A DNA stretch of 64,000 nt from Caenorhabditis elegans (taxonomy: Eukaryota > Nematoda > Chromadorea > Rhabditida > Rhabditidae): positions 3,286,001 through 3,350,000 of the forward strand of contig NC_003282.8 of assembly GCF_000002985.6 (NCBI RefSeq), read 5' to 3'. Below the pieces are notes generated by a model, which searched no databases, was not told where the DNA came from, and saw only the letters and a list, made by a program, of their open reading frames with translations. The translations under genes and the position numbers were made by a program. Below, piece after piece: positions 11,573 to 21,602 of this stretch (positions are counted from its first letter, which is position 1; each line of letters begins with the position of its first letter).

Positions 11573-11870
11573 TTTTGTATTCAACATAAATTTGTATATC
11601 TCTCGCAAAATTTCCCGCCGGGATAATAAAAGTTAGATATTTTCTGAAAAAAGAACCGAAAAAATAATTTTTCACTTGACACTATATTACAAGCTCGTGA
11701 AAAATGTCCGCTTTGGTTTAAAGGCGCACACTGTTTTTTCCAGAGCAGGTCTCGCCACGATCTCAGTCAAAATAGTCACTACAAGCTTCAAAATTAACTG
11801 TTCATCAGATATATTACGCAGTTACGAAATGCTACGCTTTTTGCACAGATTTTTGTCTAATATAAAAAGG

Positions 11871-12048
11871 TGTGCGCCTTTAAAGAGTACTGTAGCTTTA
11901 AAATTTCGTGGCTGCGGAATTTTCGTTAATTTTTCGTAATTTATGAATATAATTAGTTATTCAAAAAATTAAATGTGAAAATATATAAAAAATCGATGAA
12001 AACTCGGAAACAACGAGAGTTTGAAACTACAGTACTCTTTAAAGGCGC
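11871..12048. repeat. palindromic MITE family C
   Basis: GTGCGCCTTTAAAGAGTACTG / CAGTACTCTTTAAAGGCGCA arms around an AAAATCGATGAAAACTCGG word. About 178 bases and the best symmetric copy. Confidence 0.85.
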
Positions 12049-12074
12049 ATCCTTTTTTATTTAACGAAAAATTG

Positions 12075-12240
12075 TCGTGTCGAGTCGTGTACTCCACACG
12101 GACAAATACGTTTCGTTTTACAACTAAAATCGAGCCGCGACGCGACACGCAACGCGCCGTAAATCTACCCCAGATATGGCCGAGCAAAAATGGCCTAGTT
12201 CGGCAAACTCTTCCATTTCAATTTATGAAGGAAGCCAGAA
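12075..12240 (+). repeat. dispersed repeat, family A
   Basis: GTCGTGTACTCCACACGGAC, GCGACGCGACACGCAACGCG and AATGGCCTAGTTCGGCAAAC in order, as at 1283-1450. Confidence 0.8.
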
Positions 12241-12557
12241 ATCCGTGCATACTTTCAATTATGGAGAGTTTGAAAGCTGCTCAAGTGCAAAATTGCACAA
12301 AAAAAAAGTAAAATTATGCAAATATTCTTTGAACCTCGGAAATTGTACATACTACACGTGGCACTCGAGATAGCACTAGCCGGCGCAAAAAACCCTCAAG
12401 TGCGCAATTATTAGGTATAGACGACCAAAAGATGAGAGATTTCATCCGGTACATCCTGTCCAACATACATGCTCCGCCTGATTACACTGATAACATTGTT
12501 GACACCTTTGTCTGCGTCTTCTTCCGGAATACACTCTCTTGCCGGATAACCGTAAAG

Positions 12558-12564
12558 TATAAAA
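12558..12564 (+). promoter_or_regulatory. TATA box of the Cys/Pro-rich gene at 12629
   Basis: TATAAAA, 71 bases before the ATG, with a 14-C run (12591-12604) lying between them. The position resembles the TATA boxes of the paralogues downstream (about 60 bases). Confidence 0.65.
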
Positions 12565-12628
12565 CATGGGGGACAAAAAATGAACTCAAGCCCCCCCCCC
12601 CCCCTCCACGGCTACAGCTCAAAAAAAA

Positions 12629-13687
12629 ATGTTCTCAGTTTTTTCGTCGCTTCTACTCGTCTCTGCGTCACTCGCTCAGCCATTCTTCCTTCCACCACCT
12701 CCATGCTTCGGAATCGGCTGCAATCAGCCACCGGTAGGCTTCTAGCTTCTAGCTTCTAGCTAGCGCGATCAAAAAATGATTGAAACTCTTCCAGATTGTG
12801 ATTGCCGGACCCCCGCCATGCTTTGATTGCCCACCACCAGCGCCGGTACGTCTCAAAAAAAAACTGGTTATTTACTTTTTACCAGAGAGAGAGAGAGTAA
12901 ATATTTGAAGGTTGTTAGCTCAAAGTTTTAAGTAGAGAACCCTGGTCAAATCTAGATATTGTTTAGAAAAAAAAAAGAAAAACAGAACGACACCGTTACG
13001 CAAAAATGCGGACCAGGCAATTTTTGCCTAACGGATTTTTTTCGATCGGAAAAACTTTAGCTTAATTCATCTATCAAAACGTATTCCCGTCCTTTTCTGA
13101 TTTTTGAGATTAAGGGCCTTAAGGCCGGCCTTTTGAATACTCCAAATTTCAGATCTTCGTTGCTCCACCACCACCACCATGCTTTGGACCAGCTTGCCCA
13201 CCACCATGCTTCGGACCAGCCTGTGTTCCACTTGCTCCAATCATCGTGAACGGGCCTCCACCATGTTTTGGGCCAGCTTGCCCACCACCATGCTTCGGCC
13301 CAGCTTGTGCTCCACCTGCTCCAATTATCGTTAACGGGCCACCACCATGCTTCGGGCCAGCTTGCCCGCCACCATGTTTCGGCCCAGCTTGTGCTCCATC
13401 TGCTCCAATTATCGTTAACGGGCCACCACCATGCTTCGGGCCAGCTTGCCCACCACCGTGCTTCGGACCAGCCTGCGCCCCACCACCACCAGCTCCGATC
13501 CTCTTCGGATCTGTCACTTGCTGCGCTCCAAATAGTTCGTAGAATCCTAAAATTCCTCTTCAATCAAAATTTTCCAGACTATTCCTGCTGTGGATCCTTG
13601 TTCCGTAAGCGAATCTTTAGCAAGCGATCCGATGATAAGACGGAGGCTACCACCGAGGCACCAGCCAAAGAAACTCAAGAAAACTAA
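12629..13687 (+). CDS. secreted Pro/Cys-rich repeat protein (PPPCFGPAC repeats)
   Basis: Four exons (12629-12733, 12795-12845, 13153-13534, 13578-13687) in consistent phase, 215 residues. A signal peptide ends about residue 16 (LLLVSASLA|Q). The body is built from the nonapeptide PPPCFGPAC, in pairs separated by APIIVNG-type linkers, with a higher period of about 30 residues (90 bases) in exon 3. The last exon starts after an Asn split by a phase-1 intron and reads NYSCCGSLFRKR, followed by a Glu/Thr-rich tail. This matches the last exons of the four forward genes downstream (xFSCC), so it is a divergent founder of the cluster. Likely an extracellular or cuticle/epithelial matrix protein, by inference. 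The evenly spaced cysteines could form disulphides or bind metal. Confidence 0.8.
13153..13500 (+). repeat. in-gene tandem repeat, about 90-base period
   Basis: Four near-identical units containing CCACCACCATGCTTCGG and GCTCCAATTATCGTTAACGG. Neighbouring units differ at a few third positions, so the array is recently amplified and probably variable in length. Confidence 0.85.
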
Positions 13688-14823
13688 ATGATCTATCGAT
13701 TTTTAGGAGCCAAATTCTCAACTTTGTTTGTATATAAGATACTCATATAGATTTTTATTGTTTTAATTAATTAATAATTGATATTTAAACTGTTTAATGA
13801 AGTTTCATCTTCTCATTTCACTTTATTGATCTCTGGAGAACATAGTTGAACTTTTTTTTCCGCCGTTTTTGACAGATTTCCATACCAGCTCCCGAGGGAC
13901 TGTGACGGCTTTGGCAGCCATAAAATCCGTCATACCTGCCTACCTGACTTTCTGCCTACTCTGCTTTAAATGTAGGTCACGTAAAATTGGTTGATCGAAC
14001 CTCCCAAGCACTTTAAAGATTAATTATTACAGACAACCATGGTCCGAGGTAGGCACGAGGGCAGGTAGCATGCACTGTTGGTAGGATGTAGGCTTGAGGT
14101 AGGCGCAGGTACAAAGGCAAACTGGTAGTAGGAAGGCACATATGGAAGTGCTTAGACAAGCTGGTAGGCAGACGTGAAGGAGGCAGGCACATAAAAAATG
14201 GTTGTGCGTGGGATTAATACTATGTAAGGCAGGCTTCTGGACAATAATGCGAGGCGAGGCATCAGGCATTCACATAGGCAGGCACATGCTCTTGGCAGAT
14301 TAGAAGTAGGCATGTACGCAGGCAGGCAGGTACTACTAAGGAAGGAGGACAAGTTGGAAAGCTTGTCAGGTGGGAGGAAGGCACTTAGGCAGGCAGGCAC
14401 TCAGACACCTAAGAACAATATCGTGGCATCATTTATCCTCCACCTAGGTGAAAGCTTCACTGCCAATTTGCTCGCAATTTGTAAAGAGCGGTGGATACAA
14501 TTGTTTTGCTGCTCGAGACATACTTATTGTGTGCCAACAAGCCTTATCACCGGTTTTTCTGCTCGTCAAGAGGATGTGATCAGTGATTGACAACCCTCTC
14601 CATAGACACCATCACCAGTGTGGAAGATCCCCTCTGGGAACATTTGTGACTTTGCACAAAGGAGTTCGCAAACGTTCCGCAACCTATATATGAGTCATCT
14701 AAGTTTGCACTGAGACGACTTTCCGGATGAGGAGACTGGATGGCAAATGAAACAATTGGGCAGTATAAAATGAGCACGCAATCACGTATATTCTTATCAG
14801 CTCCCTCATTCATCAGTTCCATC
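13688..14823. other. intergenic, with AGGCAGGCAGGCAC-type repeats
   Basis: 13905-14400 is rich in degenerate AGGCAGG/AGGTAGGC words, also seen at 22020-22300 and 43003-43022. 14740-14823 is the promoter of the next gene. No exon is recognised. Confidence 0.6.
14764..14770 (+). promoter_or_regulatory. TATA box, Cys-rich gene 1
   Basis: TATAAAA 60 bases before the ATG at 14824. The surrounding promoter differs from that of copies 2 and 3. Confidence 0.7.
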
Positions 14824-15300
14824 ATGCAATCCGCCTGCCTCATCGCTCTTCTTGCTCTCGTCGCCGGAGCGTCGGCTCAATGCTTCGAAGGTGGATGCGG
14901 AGGAGGACCAATCTTCCTTCCACCACCACCATGCTTCGGAGGAAACTGTGGTGGATGTTCGGGTAACAACTGTGGATGCAATGGAAACAACTGTGGACCA
15001 CAAGTCACTGTTGTCCAGGTCCCAAATAACAATAACGGATGCTCATGCAGCCCATGCAATGGACCAATTTGTGCTCCAATGTGCAATAGCTGCCCACCAC
15101 AGCCGATCTTCATTCAGCCATCTCAATGCTGCAATAATAACAGTTAGTATTCGTCGCAAGCATGGTTTTTCAAAAAGAGTTTGCTATTTTCAGACTTCTC
15201 CTGTTGCCCATTCCGTTTCCGTCGTCATAACTCTGCTGCTGCTGCCGCTTCAGATGAGATCACCGAAGAGCCAACCACAGCTGCTCCAGCTCAAGAATAG
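14824..15300 (+). CDS. secreted Cys/Gly/Asn-rich protein, tandem copy 1
   Basis: Two exons, 14824-15142 and 15194-15300, 141 residues. Signal peptide MQSACLIALLALVAGASA|Q. The mature protein has GGCGGGP, PPPPCFGGNC, GGCSGNNCGCNGNNCG, a QVTVVQVPNNNNG linker and a cysteine-rich CSPCNGPICAPMCNSC block, then exon 2 with NFSCCPFRFRRH and an Ala/Glu/Thr tail. The phase-1 intron sits just before FSCC, as in all members of the cluster. The coding sequence is the same as copy 2 as far as I can see, but the promoter is unique. Matches my memory of the W08E12 small-protein cluster of C. elegans. No function is known to me. An extracellular structural or defence role would be a guess. Confidence 0.88.
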
Positions 15301-15775
15301 ATCCCAACTTCTAAAAGTTAATTCCCAGTTTTTGTATATAAAGCAACCCATTTTGGTAGATTAATAAATATGAATTAGTCCAAGTATTCTAAAAATTGAA
15401 GCTCAATTCTTCTTTTTCAGAAATTTTATCACAAAACTGAAAGTTTAATGCATTTTAAATCTCGACCCTTAATGCATTTGGGCCGGTCCAATGCCAAGCT
15501 TTCAGATCCATAGCCAATTTGTATACGACTGAAAAAGATTATTCTGAAGCTTGAAATTCGTGAAGCCATGAAGTGTAGGCCCCTTAAACAGAACAATATT
15601 TTACAAGGTTTGGAAGTGGGAAATTCGTTTTATTTAAATTTTGCCTTAGTTTTTGGAAATTCAATATTCATGGATTTTCATAGAAAAATAACTTCCTGAA
15701 GTGAGACTATTCAAGCCTGAAAAGTTTTCACACTGTTTTTTTAAGGAATTTCGCTGTATTTGGTTGCAACGTCCT

Positions 15776-15941
15776 CACGTGATTTCAGACTGTCTCAATA
15801 CAATTTGATCTACAAAAAATGCGGGAATATTTTTACAGAACAATTGTGACGTCAGTCATGCAAAATCAGATGAGATGCATGCGTCTCAACTTCCGCATTT
15901 TTTGAAGATCAAATCGAAATAAGACCTTCTGACTCCACGTG
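15776..15941. repeat. MITE family B copy (duplicated at 17368-17533)
   Basis: CACGTGATTTCAGACTGTCTC at the left and CTTCTGACTCCACGTG at the right. It lies in the spacer of the tandem unit and was carried along by the duplication. Confidence 0.8.
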
Positions 15942-16356
15942 CTTCCTGTCCATCTTTTACAGATACCTGACAAGACTTTGGCATTAATGGAAGAGCTTAC
16001 TCAGCAGTTAATTTGTCAAGATTTTTGGCAGGAAGTTGCTCTCCTAAAGAGCGAGTTAATAACGTTTCATTCAGCCACCTTCATTGCTGAAATTGCAAAG
16101 TTTTTCTGAAAAGTGTGACGTCAAATGCGGTCTGGAAGCTTAGAAGCCTAGACGCGTTGGGTTTCAGTATCACTTTGTCAGTTTTTCAGACAATGTTTAG
16201 ATACAACTAGTTGCTAATTGGAACTGAACTTGAATAAGTATGTGTAGCGCTACACAAAGTTTGTGTGATTCGCGGCAAAAAAATGCTTGCGGAACTAGAG
16301 CAGCGCTCCGCCTCCAGCTGATAAACATACCGACCTGTCTCCCCCAGGCGGCATCG

Positions 16357-16363
16357 TATAAAA
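16357..16363 (+). promoter_or_regulatory. TATA box, Cys-rich gene 2
   Basis: TATAAAA 59 bases before the ATG at 16416. The promoter matches that of copy 3, not copy 1. Confidence 0.7.
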
Positions 16364-16415
16364 AGCGAATACTTTTACATTAGAACCATCAGCTCTTACA
16401 TTTATCCGTTTCACC

Positions 16416-16892
16416 ATGCAATCCGCCTGCCTCATCGCTCTTCTTGCTCTCGTCGCCGGAGCGTCGGCTCAATGCTTCGAAGGTGGATGCGGAGGAGGAC
16501 CAATCTTCCTTCCACCACCACCATGCTTCGGAGGAAACTGTGGTGGATGTTCGGGTAACAACTGTGGATGCAATGGAAACAACTGTGGACCACAAGTCAC
16601 TGTTGTCCAGGTCCCAAATAACAATAACGGATGCTCATGCAGCCCATGCAATGGACCAATTTGTGCTCCAATGTGCAATAGCTGCCCACCACAGCCGATC
16701 TTCATTCAGCCATCTCAATGCTGCAATAATAACAGTTAGTATTCGTCGCAAGCATGGTTTTTCAAAAAGAGTTTGCTATTTTCAGACTTCTCCTGTTGCC
16801 CATTCCGTTTCCGTCGTCATAACTCTGCTGCTGCTGCCGCTTCAGATGAGATCACCGAAGAGCCAACCACAGCTGCTCCAGCTCAAGAATAG
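16416..16892 (+). CDS. secreted Cys/Gly/Asn-rich protein, tandem copy 2 (chimeric gene)
   Basis: Exons 16416-16734 and 16786-16892, 141 residues, with no difference seen from copy 1 in coding sequence, intron or 3' flank. Its upstream region instead matches copy 3 (CATCGTATAAAAAGCGAATA, then TTTATCCGTTTCACC before the ATG). The switch lies between the ATG and about base 36 of the coding sequence, where all copies agree. This is what unequal crossing-over between copies 1 and 3 would give. Protein features are as for copy 1: signal peptide, Cys-rich body and the FSCC exon. Confidence 0.88.
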
Positions 16893-17948
16893 ATCCCAAC
16901 TTCTAAAAGTTAATTCCCAGTTTTTGTATATAAAGCAACCCATTTTGGTAGATTAATAAATATGAATTAGTCCAAGTATTCTAAAAATTGAAGCTCAATT
17001 CTTCTTTTTCAGAAATTTTATCACAAAACTGAAAGTTTAATGCATTTTAAATCTCGACCCTTAATGCATTTGGGCCGGTCCAATGCCAAGCTTTCAGATC
17101 CATAGCCAATTTGTATACGACTGAAAAAGATTATTCTGAAGCTTGAAATTCGTGAAGCCATGAAGTGTAGGCCCCTTAAACAGAACAATATTTTACAAGG
17201 TTTGGAAGTGGGAAATTCGTTTTATTTAAATTTTGCCTTAGTTTTTGGAAATTCAATATTCATGGATTTTCATAGAAAAATAACTTCCTGAAGTGAGACT
17301 ATTCAAGCCTGAAAAGTTTTCACACTGTTTTTTTAAGGAATTTCGCTGTATTTGGTTGCAACGTCCTCACGTGATTTCAGACTGTCTCAATACAATTTGA
17401 TCTACAAAAAATGCGGGAATATTTTTACAGAACAATTGTGACGTCAGTCATGCAAAATCAGATGAGATGCATGCGTCTCAACTTCCGCATTTTTTGAAGA
17501 TCAAATCGAAATAAGACCTTCTGACTCCACGTGCTTCCTGTCCATCTTTTACAGATACCTGACAAGACTTTGGCATTAATGGAAGAGCTTACTCAGCAGT
17601 TAATTTGTCAAGATTTTTGGCAGGAAGTTGCTCTCCTAAAGAGCGAGTTAATAACGTTTCATTCAGCCACCTTCATTGCTGAAATTGCAAAGTTTTTCTG
17701 AAAAGTGTGACGTCAAATGCGGTCTGGAAGCTTAGAAGCCTAGACGCGTTGGGTTTCAGTATCACTTTGTCAGTTTTTCAGACAATGTTTAGATACAACT
17801 AGTTGCTAATTGGAACTGAACTTGAATAAGTATGTGTAGCGCTACACAAAGTTTGTGTGATTCGCGGCAAAAAAATGCTTGCGGAACTAGAGCAGCGCTC
17901 CGCCTCCAGCTGATAAACATACCGACCTGTCTCCCCCAGGCGGCATCG

Positions 17949-17955
17949 TATAAAA
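17949..17955 (+). promoter_or_regulatory. TATA box, Cys-rich gene 3
   Basis: TATAAAA 59 bases before the ATG at 18008, in the same context as gene 2. Confidence 0.7.
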
Positions 17956-18007
17956 AGCGAATACTTTTACATTAGAACCATCAGCTCTTACATTTATCCG
18001 TTTCACC

Positions 18008-18481
18008 ATGCAATCCGCCTGCCTCATCGCTCTTCTTGCTCTCATCGCCGGAGCGTCGGCTCAATGCTTCGGAGGTGGATGCGGAGGAGGACCAATCTTC
18101 CTTCCACCACCACCATGCTTCGGAGGAAACTGTGGTGGATGTTCGGGTAACAACTGTGGATGCAATGGAAATAACTGTGGACCACAAGTCACTGTAGTCC
18201 AGGTCCCGAATAACAATAACGGATGCTCGTGCAGCCCATGTAACGGACCAGTTTGTGCTCCAATGTGCAATAGCTGCCCACCACAGCCGATCTTCATTCA
18301 GCCATCTCAATGCTGCAATAATAACAGTTAGTATTCGTCGTAAGCATGGTTTTTCAAAAAGAGTTCGCTACTTTCAGACTTCTCGTGCTGCCCATTCCGT
18401 TTCCGTCGTCATAACTCTGCTGCCGCCGCTTCAGCTGAGAACACAGAAGAGGCCACCACCGCTGCTCCAACCCAAGAGTAA
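18008..18481 (+). CDS. secreted Cys/Gly/Asn-rich protein, tandem copy 3
   Basis: Exons 18008-18326 and 18378-18481, 140 residues. Nearly identical to copies 1 and 2 in exon 1 (Val13 to Ile, CFEGG to CFGGG, GPICAP to GPVCAP), but exon 2 diverges more (fewer alanines, ENTEEATTAAPTQE tail). The signal peptide, cysteine spacing and phase-1 intron before NFSCC are kept. AATAAA is at 18548. Its 5' flank is shared with copy 2, so both should be expressed alike. Confidence 0.88.
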
Positions 18482-18805
18482 ATCTCTACGATCGTCTGAT
18501 TACTTGATCCAATTTTTGTATATACGAAACCTAGATTTATACGTAATAATAAACACGTTTGAATTTATATTTTATTTCTGAACAGTTAGGTGGTTCCTGT
18601 GGCATAACAGAAAGTTGGTAATGGAGAAACAAGACTAGACTTTTTCCACAATACTTCTTTTTCAAGCAAACGGTTCTTCGGACGTTGTAGTCAAACAGGA
18701 AGATGAGATCAGCGAAAAACCAGATTCAACATACAAACTTCGTTTGATCAGAGCACAAGCTTTGTAGGGGACAATTTAAAATGTCGCCCTAAAATTTATG
18801 CCTAT

Positions 18806-18977
18806 AAGTTGCGTAGCAGGCACTACAGGCTGATCTACAAAAACCGCGGGAACTTTTTCCCCAGAAAAATGTGAAGTTTAAACATGCGAAATCAGTTGAT
18901 AAGTCTGCGTCTAAATTCCCGCAATTTTCGTAGATCTACGTAGATCAAACCGAAATGGGATAGCCTGACACCACGTG
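18806..18977. repeat. MITE family B copy
   Basis: Ends GCCTGACACCACGTG and carries CGTAGATCTACGTAGATC. The left end is degenerate. Confidence 0.75.
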
Positions 18978-19309
18978 CGGACGCACACTTTTTGTCACTT
19001 GGCCTAGAAAAAGCGAAACCTCGGCCAATCTGTCTACAGAACAGGTGCAACTCAGCAATACGCTCAATATTAAATGTCTTTCATCATTTTCTCAGCAAAT
19101 TTTCATAAGTTTTCCAAATGGAGCGCACTTCTATCGGGTGGAAGTTTAAATATTTTTCTGAAATTTTATACACTTCAATTTCTGAGAGATTCTTGTTAAT
19201 TTTACATGTGATCGGTGGGAGATATGAAATTTTGAAACATTTTCCAGTCGAGAAGCGTGAAGGCGTTTTCCGGGCGAAAATTGGGGAAGCGCTTGGAGAA
19301 TAGTCGTTT

Positions 19310-19535
19310 CGCTCACGGGATTCTGGCCTTCCTCACTGAATTTTTCGCGCTCCATTGACAATTGCCCGCCGGAAAACGCGTGGAAAAGTGTCGTGTACTC
19401 CACACGGACAAATACATTTAGTTTTCAACTGAAATCGAGCCGCAACGCGCCGTAAAACTACCCCAGACAAGCCCGAGCCAAAATGGCCTAGTTCGGCAAA
19501 CTCTTCCATTTCAATTTATGAGCGAAGCCAGAAAT
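19310..19535 (+). repeat. dispersed repeat, family A
   Basis: Extended copy with GCGCTCCATTGACAATTGCC, GTGTACTCCACACGGAC, AATGGCCTAGTTCGGCAAAC and a TTTATGAGCGAAGCCAGAA end. Confidence 0.75.
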
Positions 19536-19835
19536 CCGTGTTCGCCTGATAGAAAATTTTTATAAAAATGATAAGAACTTCCCAAATTCCATTCAAAAAA
19601 CTAGTCGTGGTATCAAGTTTACCCTATCATGGCAAATCTTTATGCATGATCAAAAAGAGCATCCAGTTTTGTTGCTCAAAAGTGTGCAAGGTCGGTCACA
19701 AAACTGAGCACGTCCTACGGATCGCACAGTTTATGACTTTCAATGGGGATGCAACAACCCGACACACCGCCCACTTCCGTTGATTCAGGCTCCAACTAGA
19801 TCAGGAAAAGGAGCTGGCGATGCTTGATGGGGTGC

Positions 19836-19842
19836 TATAAAA
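19836..19842 (+). promoter_or_regulatory. TATA box, Cys-rich gene 4
   Basis: TATAAAA 62 bases before the ATG at 19898, in the context GCTATAAAAGAGC. Confidence 0.7.
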
Positions 19843-19897
19843 GAGCTTGAATGTCAATCATAGAGCATCCGCAGTTCCCCAGCTTCACCTTCCAATC

Positions 19898-20541
19898 ATG
19901 AACTCTATCTCCCTCATTGCTCTTCTTGTACTCGTCGCCGGAGCCTCTGCTCAATGCTTCGGAGGTGGTTGTGGAGGAGGATGCTTCGGAGGAAACTGTG
20001 GTGGATGTTCGGGTAACAACTGTGGATGCAATGGAAATAACTGTGGACCACAAGTCACTGTAGTCCAGGTCCCGAATAACAATAACGGATGCTCGTGCAA
20101 CCCATGCAACGGGGGAGGATGTGCTCCAAGATGCAGCTACTGCCCAAATAACTTTGGGTACTCTTCGTGTTGCAATAGCAATAGTAAGTCGTCTTTGGCA
20201 AATTTGTTTAAAATAATACTCCAGTAGAGCAAAAACGTATTGAAAATCGGAGTAAACATTCTCAAAAATTTTTATGACAAATTTTAAATTACATTCAAAA
20301 TGTGGCAGTTTCTTCCAGTCCTAATTTGGAAGGCAAAGTTCAGAGAAATATTTTTTCAACAAATTGTTTTAAATTGTAAAAATTGTGTTTTGGATTATTA
20401 CAAGTATATTTAGGTCCACATTTAGGACCACAAATAATCCACAATTAATTATCTAAAATTTCAGACTTCTCCTGCTGTGGCTACCGTTTCCGTCGTAACA
20501 TTGTCAAGGCTATTGAGACTTCCGCCGAGCCAACGAACTAA
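19898..20541 (+). CDS. secreted Cys/Gly/Asn-rich protein, copy 4 (shorter)
   Basis: Exons 19898-20183 and 20465-20541, 120 residues. Signal peptide MNSISLIALLVLVAGASA|Q. It lacks the PIFLPPPP segment of the tandem copies but keeps GGNCGGCSGNNCGCNG and the VTVVQVPNNNNG linker, then a distinct CAPRCSYC block and NFSCCGYRFRRN in exon 2. The intron is 281 bases against 51 in the tandem copies, still phase 1 and at the same site. AATAAA is at 20617-20622. It faces the reverse-strand paralogue just downstream. Confidence 0.85.
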
Positions 20542-20663
20542 ATCTGATTCTGAATTGAATTTTCATAATCCAATCGAAATATTTGTATATTAATGTGCTC
20601 AACTATTAAGTTACCAAATAAAATATTTCATTTTTCGAATCACAATTAAAATAACTATAAGAT

Positions 20664-21563
20664 TTATTTCTTCCTTCCAAAGAATGTCCGACAGCACGAA
20701 AAGTCTGAAATTTGAAATTTAGGTGCTGAAACTCTTGGAGCTAACTTACTTGTGACTGTGCAGCAGGATCTTTGCACAGTTCGGATGATGATCTGGAAAG
20801 GAGGAAATTTTGTGAAAAGTAGGCAGCAGGTAGGCGTAGGTGAGCCTGTATGTTTTTCCTTCTTTCAGAATCATGAAATTACCGTCAATGCAGATTTTTG
20901 TGAAAATTTGATAATATTAGAACTTTTGGGGGTGGGGGTAGGAAACAAGTTTTATGGTTTAAAAAATTTTTTTAATCGAAAAAACTGCCAGGATGTTTGC
21001 ATATCCCAAAAAATATTTTAAATTATTATATTTGCAAACTCTTAAACATCTTCAAAAATTTTTTAAATTGTAAGAAAAGTGTTTTTGGCATCATAAACTG
21101 GACTCCTTCAGTGAGTATTTGAACAACTTTTTTATTTTTTATTTCTTTTTTTCTTTTTTTCGGGCTCGTAGCATAGTTCTCATATTGGGTTTTATAATAA
21201 AATTTTGAAAATATCAAGGTCTCTACGGTATAACTAATTATGGAAACTTTTTGGAAAAATTTCGGAAAAAATTCTGAAAAAAGTTTCCAAAAAACTTTTG
21301 AAAATTTTTAAAAATATTCTCACTGGCGGCGGAGGCGGCGGGGGTAGGTACAAGTACTGAAAAATCACAACTATATATATACTTTTTAGTAGAACTGTGC
21401 CTACCTTCCTATAGCAAGTCACCGTATTACACACAGGCACACAAAACGGCCGAATGCAAGGTCTCGAGAATATTATATTAGTACACAACGGGCCATAACA
21501 CCCCAGAGCCGGAGCACAAGATCCCAAAAATAAAAGAATTAGTAAAAAGAACCTGGTGGTCAT
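20664..21563 (-). CDS. reverse-strand short paralogue of the Cys-rich cluster
   Basis: Predicted from splice signals: exons 21563-21405 (from Met7 of the open frame), 20792-20750 and 20704-20664, phases consistent, about 80 residues. Signal peptide MTTRFFLLILLFLGSCAPA, mature start CYGPLCTNI, a FCVPVCNTVTCY cysteine block, then a 14-codon exon with RSCCTVT and a last exon NFSCCRTFFGRKK. The last intron is phase 1 and precedes FSCC, as in the forward paralogues. A TATAAAA lies at 21602-21596, so transcription should begin about 21570. This favours Met7 over the upstream Met at 21581. The intron of about 610 bases contains low-complexity sequence. The exons are so short that gene finders could miss it. 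Confidence 0.6.
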
Positions 21564-21595
21564 TTGGAGCATAATTTTCAATCAGAAGTTGGCTC

Positions 21596-21602
21596 TTTTA
21601 TA
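21596..21602 (-). promoter_or_regulatory. TATA box of the reverse paralogue
   Basis: TATAAAA on the minus strand in the context TTATTATAAAAGAGCC, similar to the AAAAGAGC context of gene 4. Confidence 0.55.

Larger units (their letters stand above)
10522..12628. other. 3' UTR of PA2G4, then a MITE-rich intergenic stretch
   Basis: 10522-11030 is the pyrimidine-rich 3' UTR. From 11170 on, the interval is a run of family C palindromes (11357-11572, 11871-12048), a related fragment (11175-11350) and one family A copy (12075-12240). The last 250 bases (12380-12628) hold the promoter of the first Cys/Pro-rich gene. Confidence 0.75.
14824..18007 (+). repeat. exact 1,592-base tandem duplication (14824-16415 and 16416-18007)
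   Basis: Start codons are at 14824, 16416 and 18008, exactly 1,592 bases apart. Units 1 and 2 look identical across gene, 3' flank, an internal family B MITE and the next promoter. The third gene differs from the first two by scattered substitutions, so the duplication of the unit is recent. Confidence 0.9.
18482..19897. other. intergenic: decayed exon-like piece, MITE B, family A repeat
   Basis: 18655-18770 resembles a decayed second exon of the cluster (GATGAGATCAGCGAAAAACC against GATGAGATCACCGAAGAGCC in copies 1 and 2). A family B MITE occupies 18806-18977 and a family A repeat 19310-19535. The last 100 bases are the promoter of copy 4. Confidence 0.6.
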
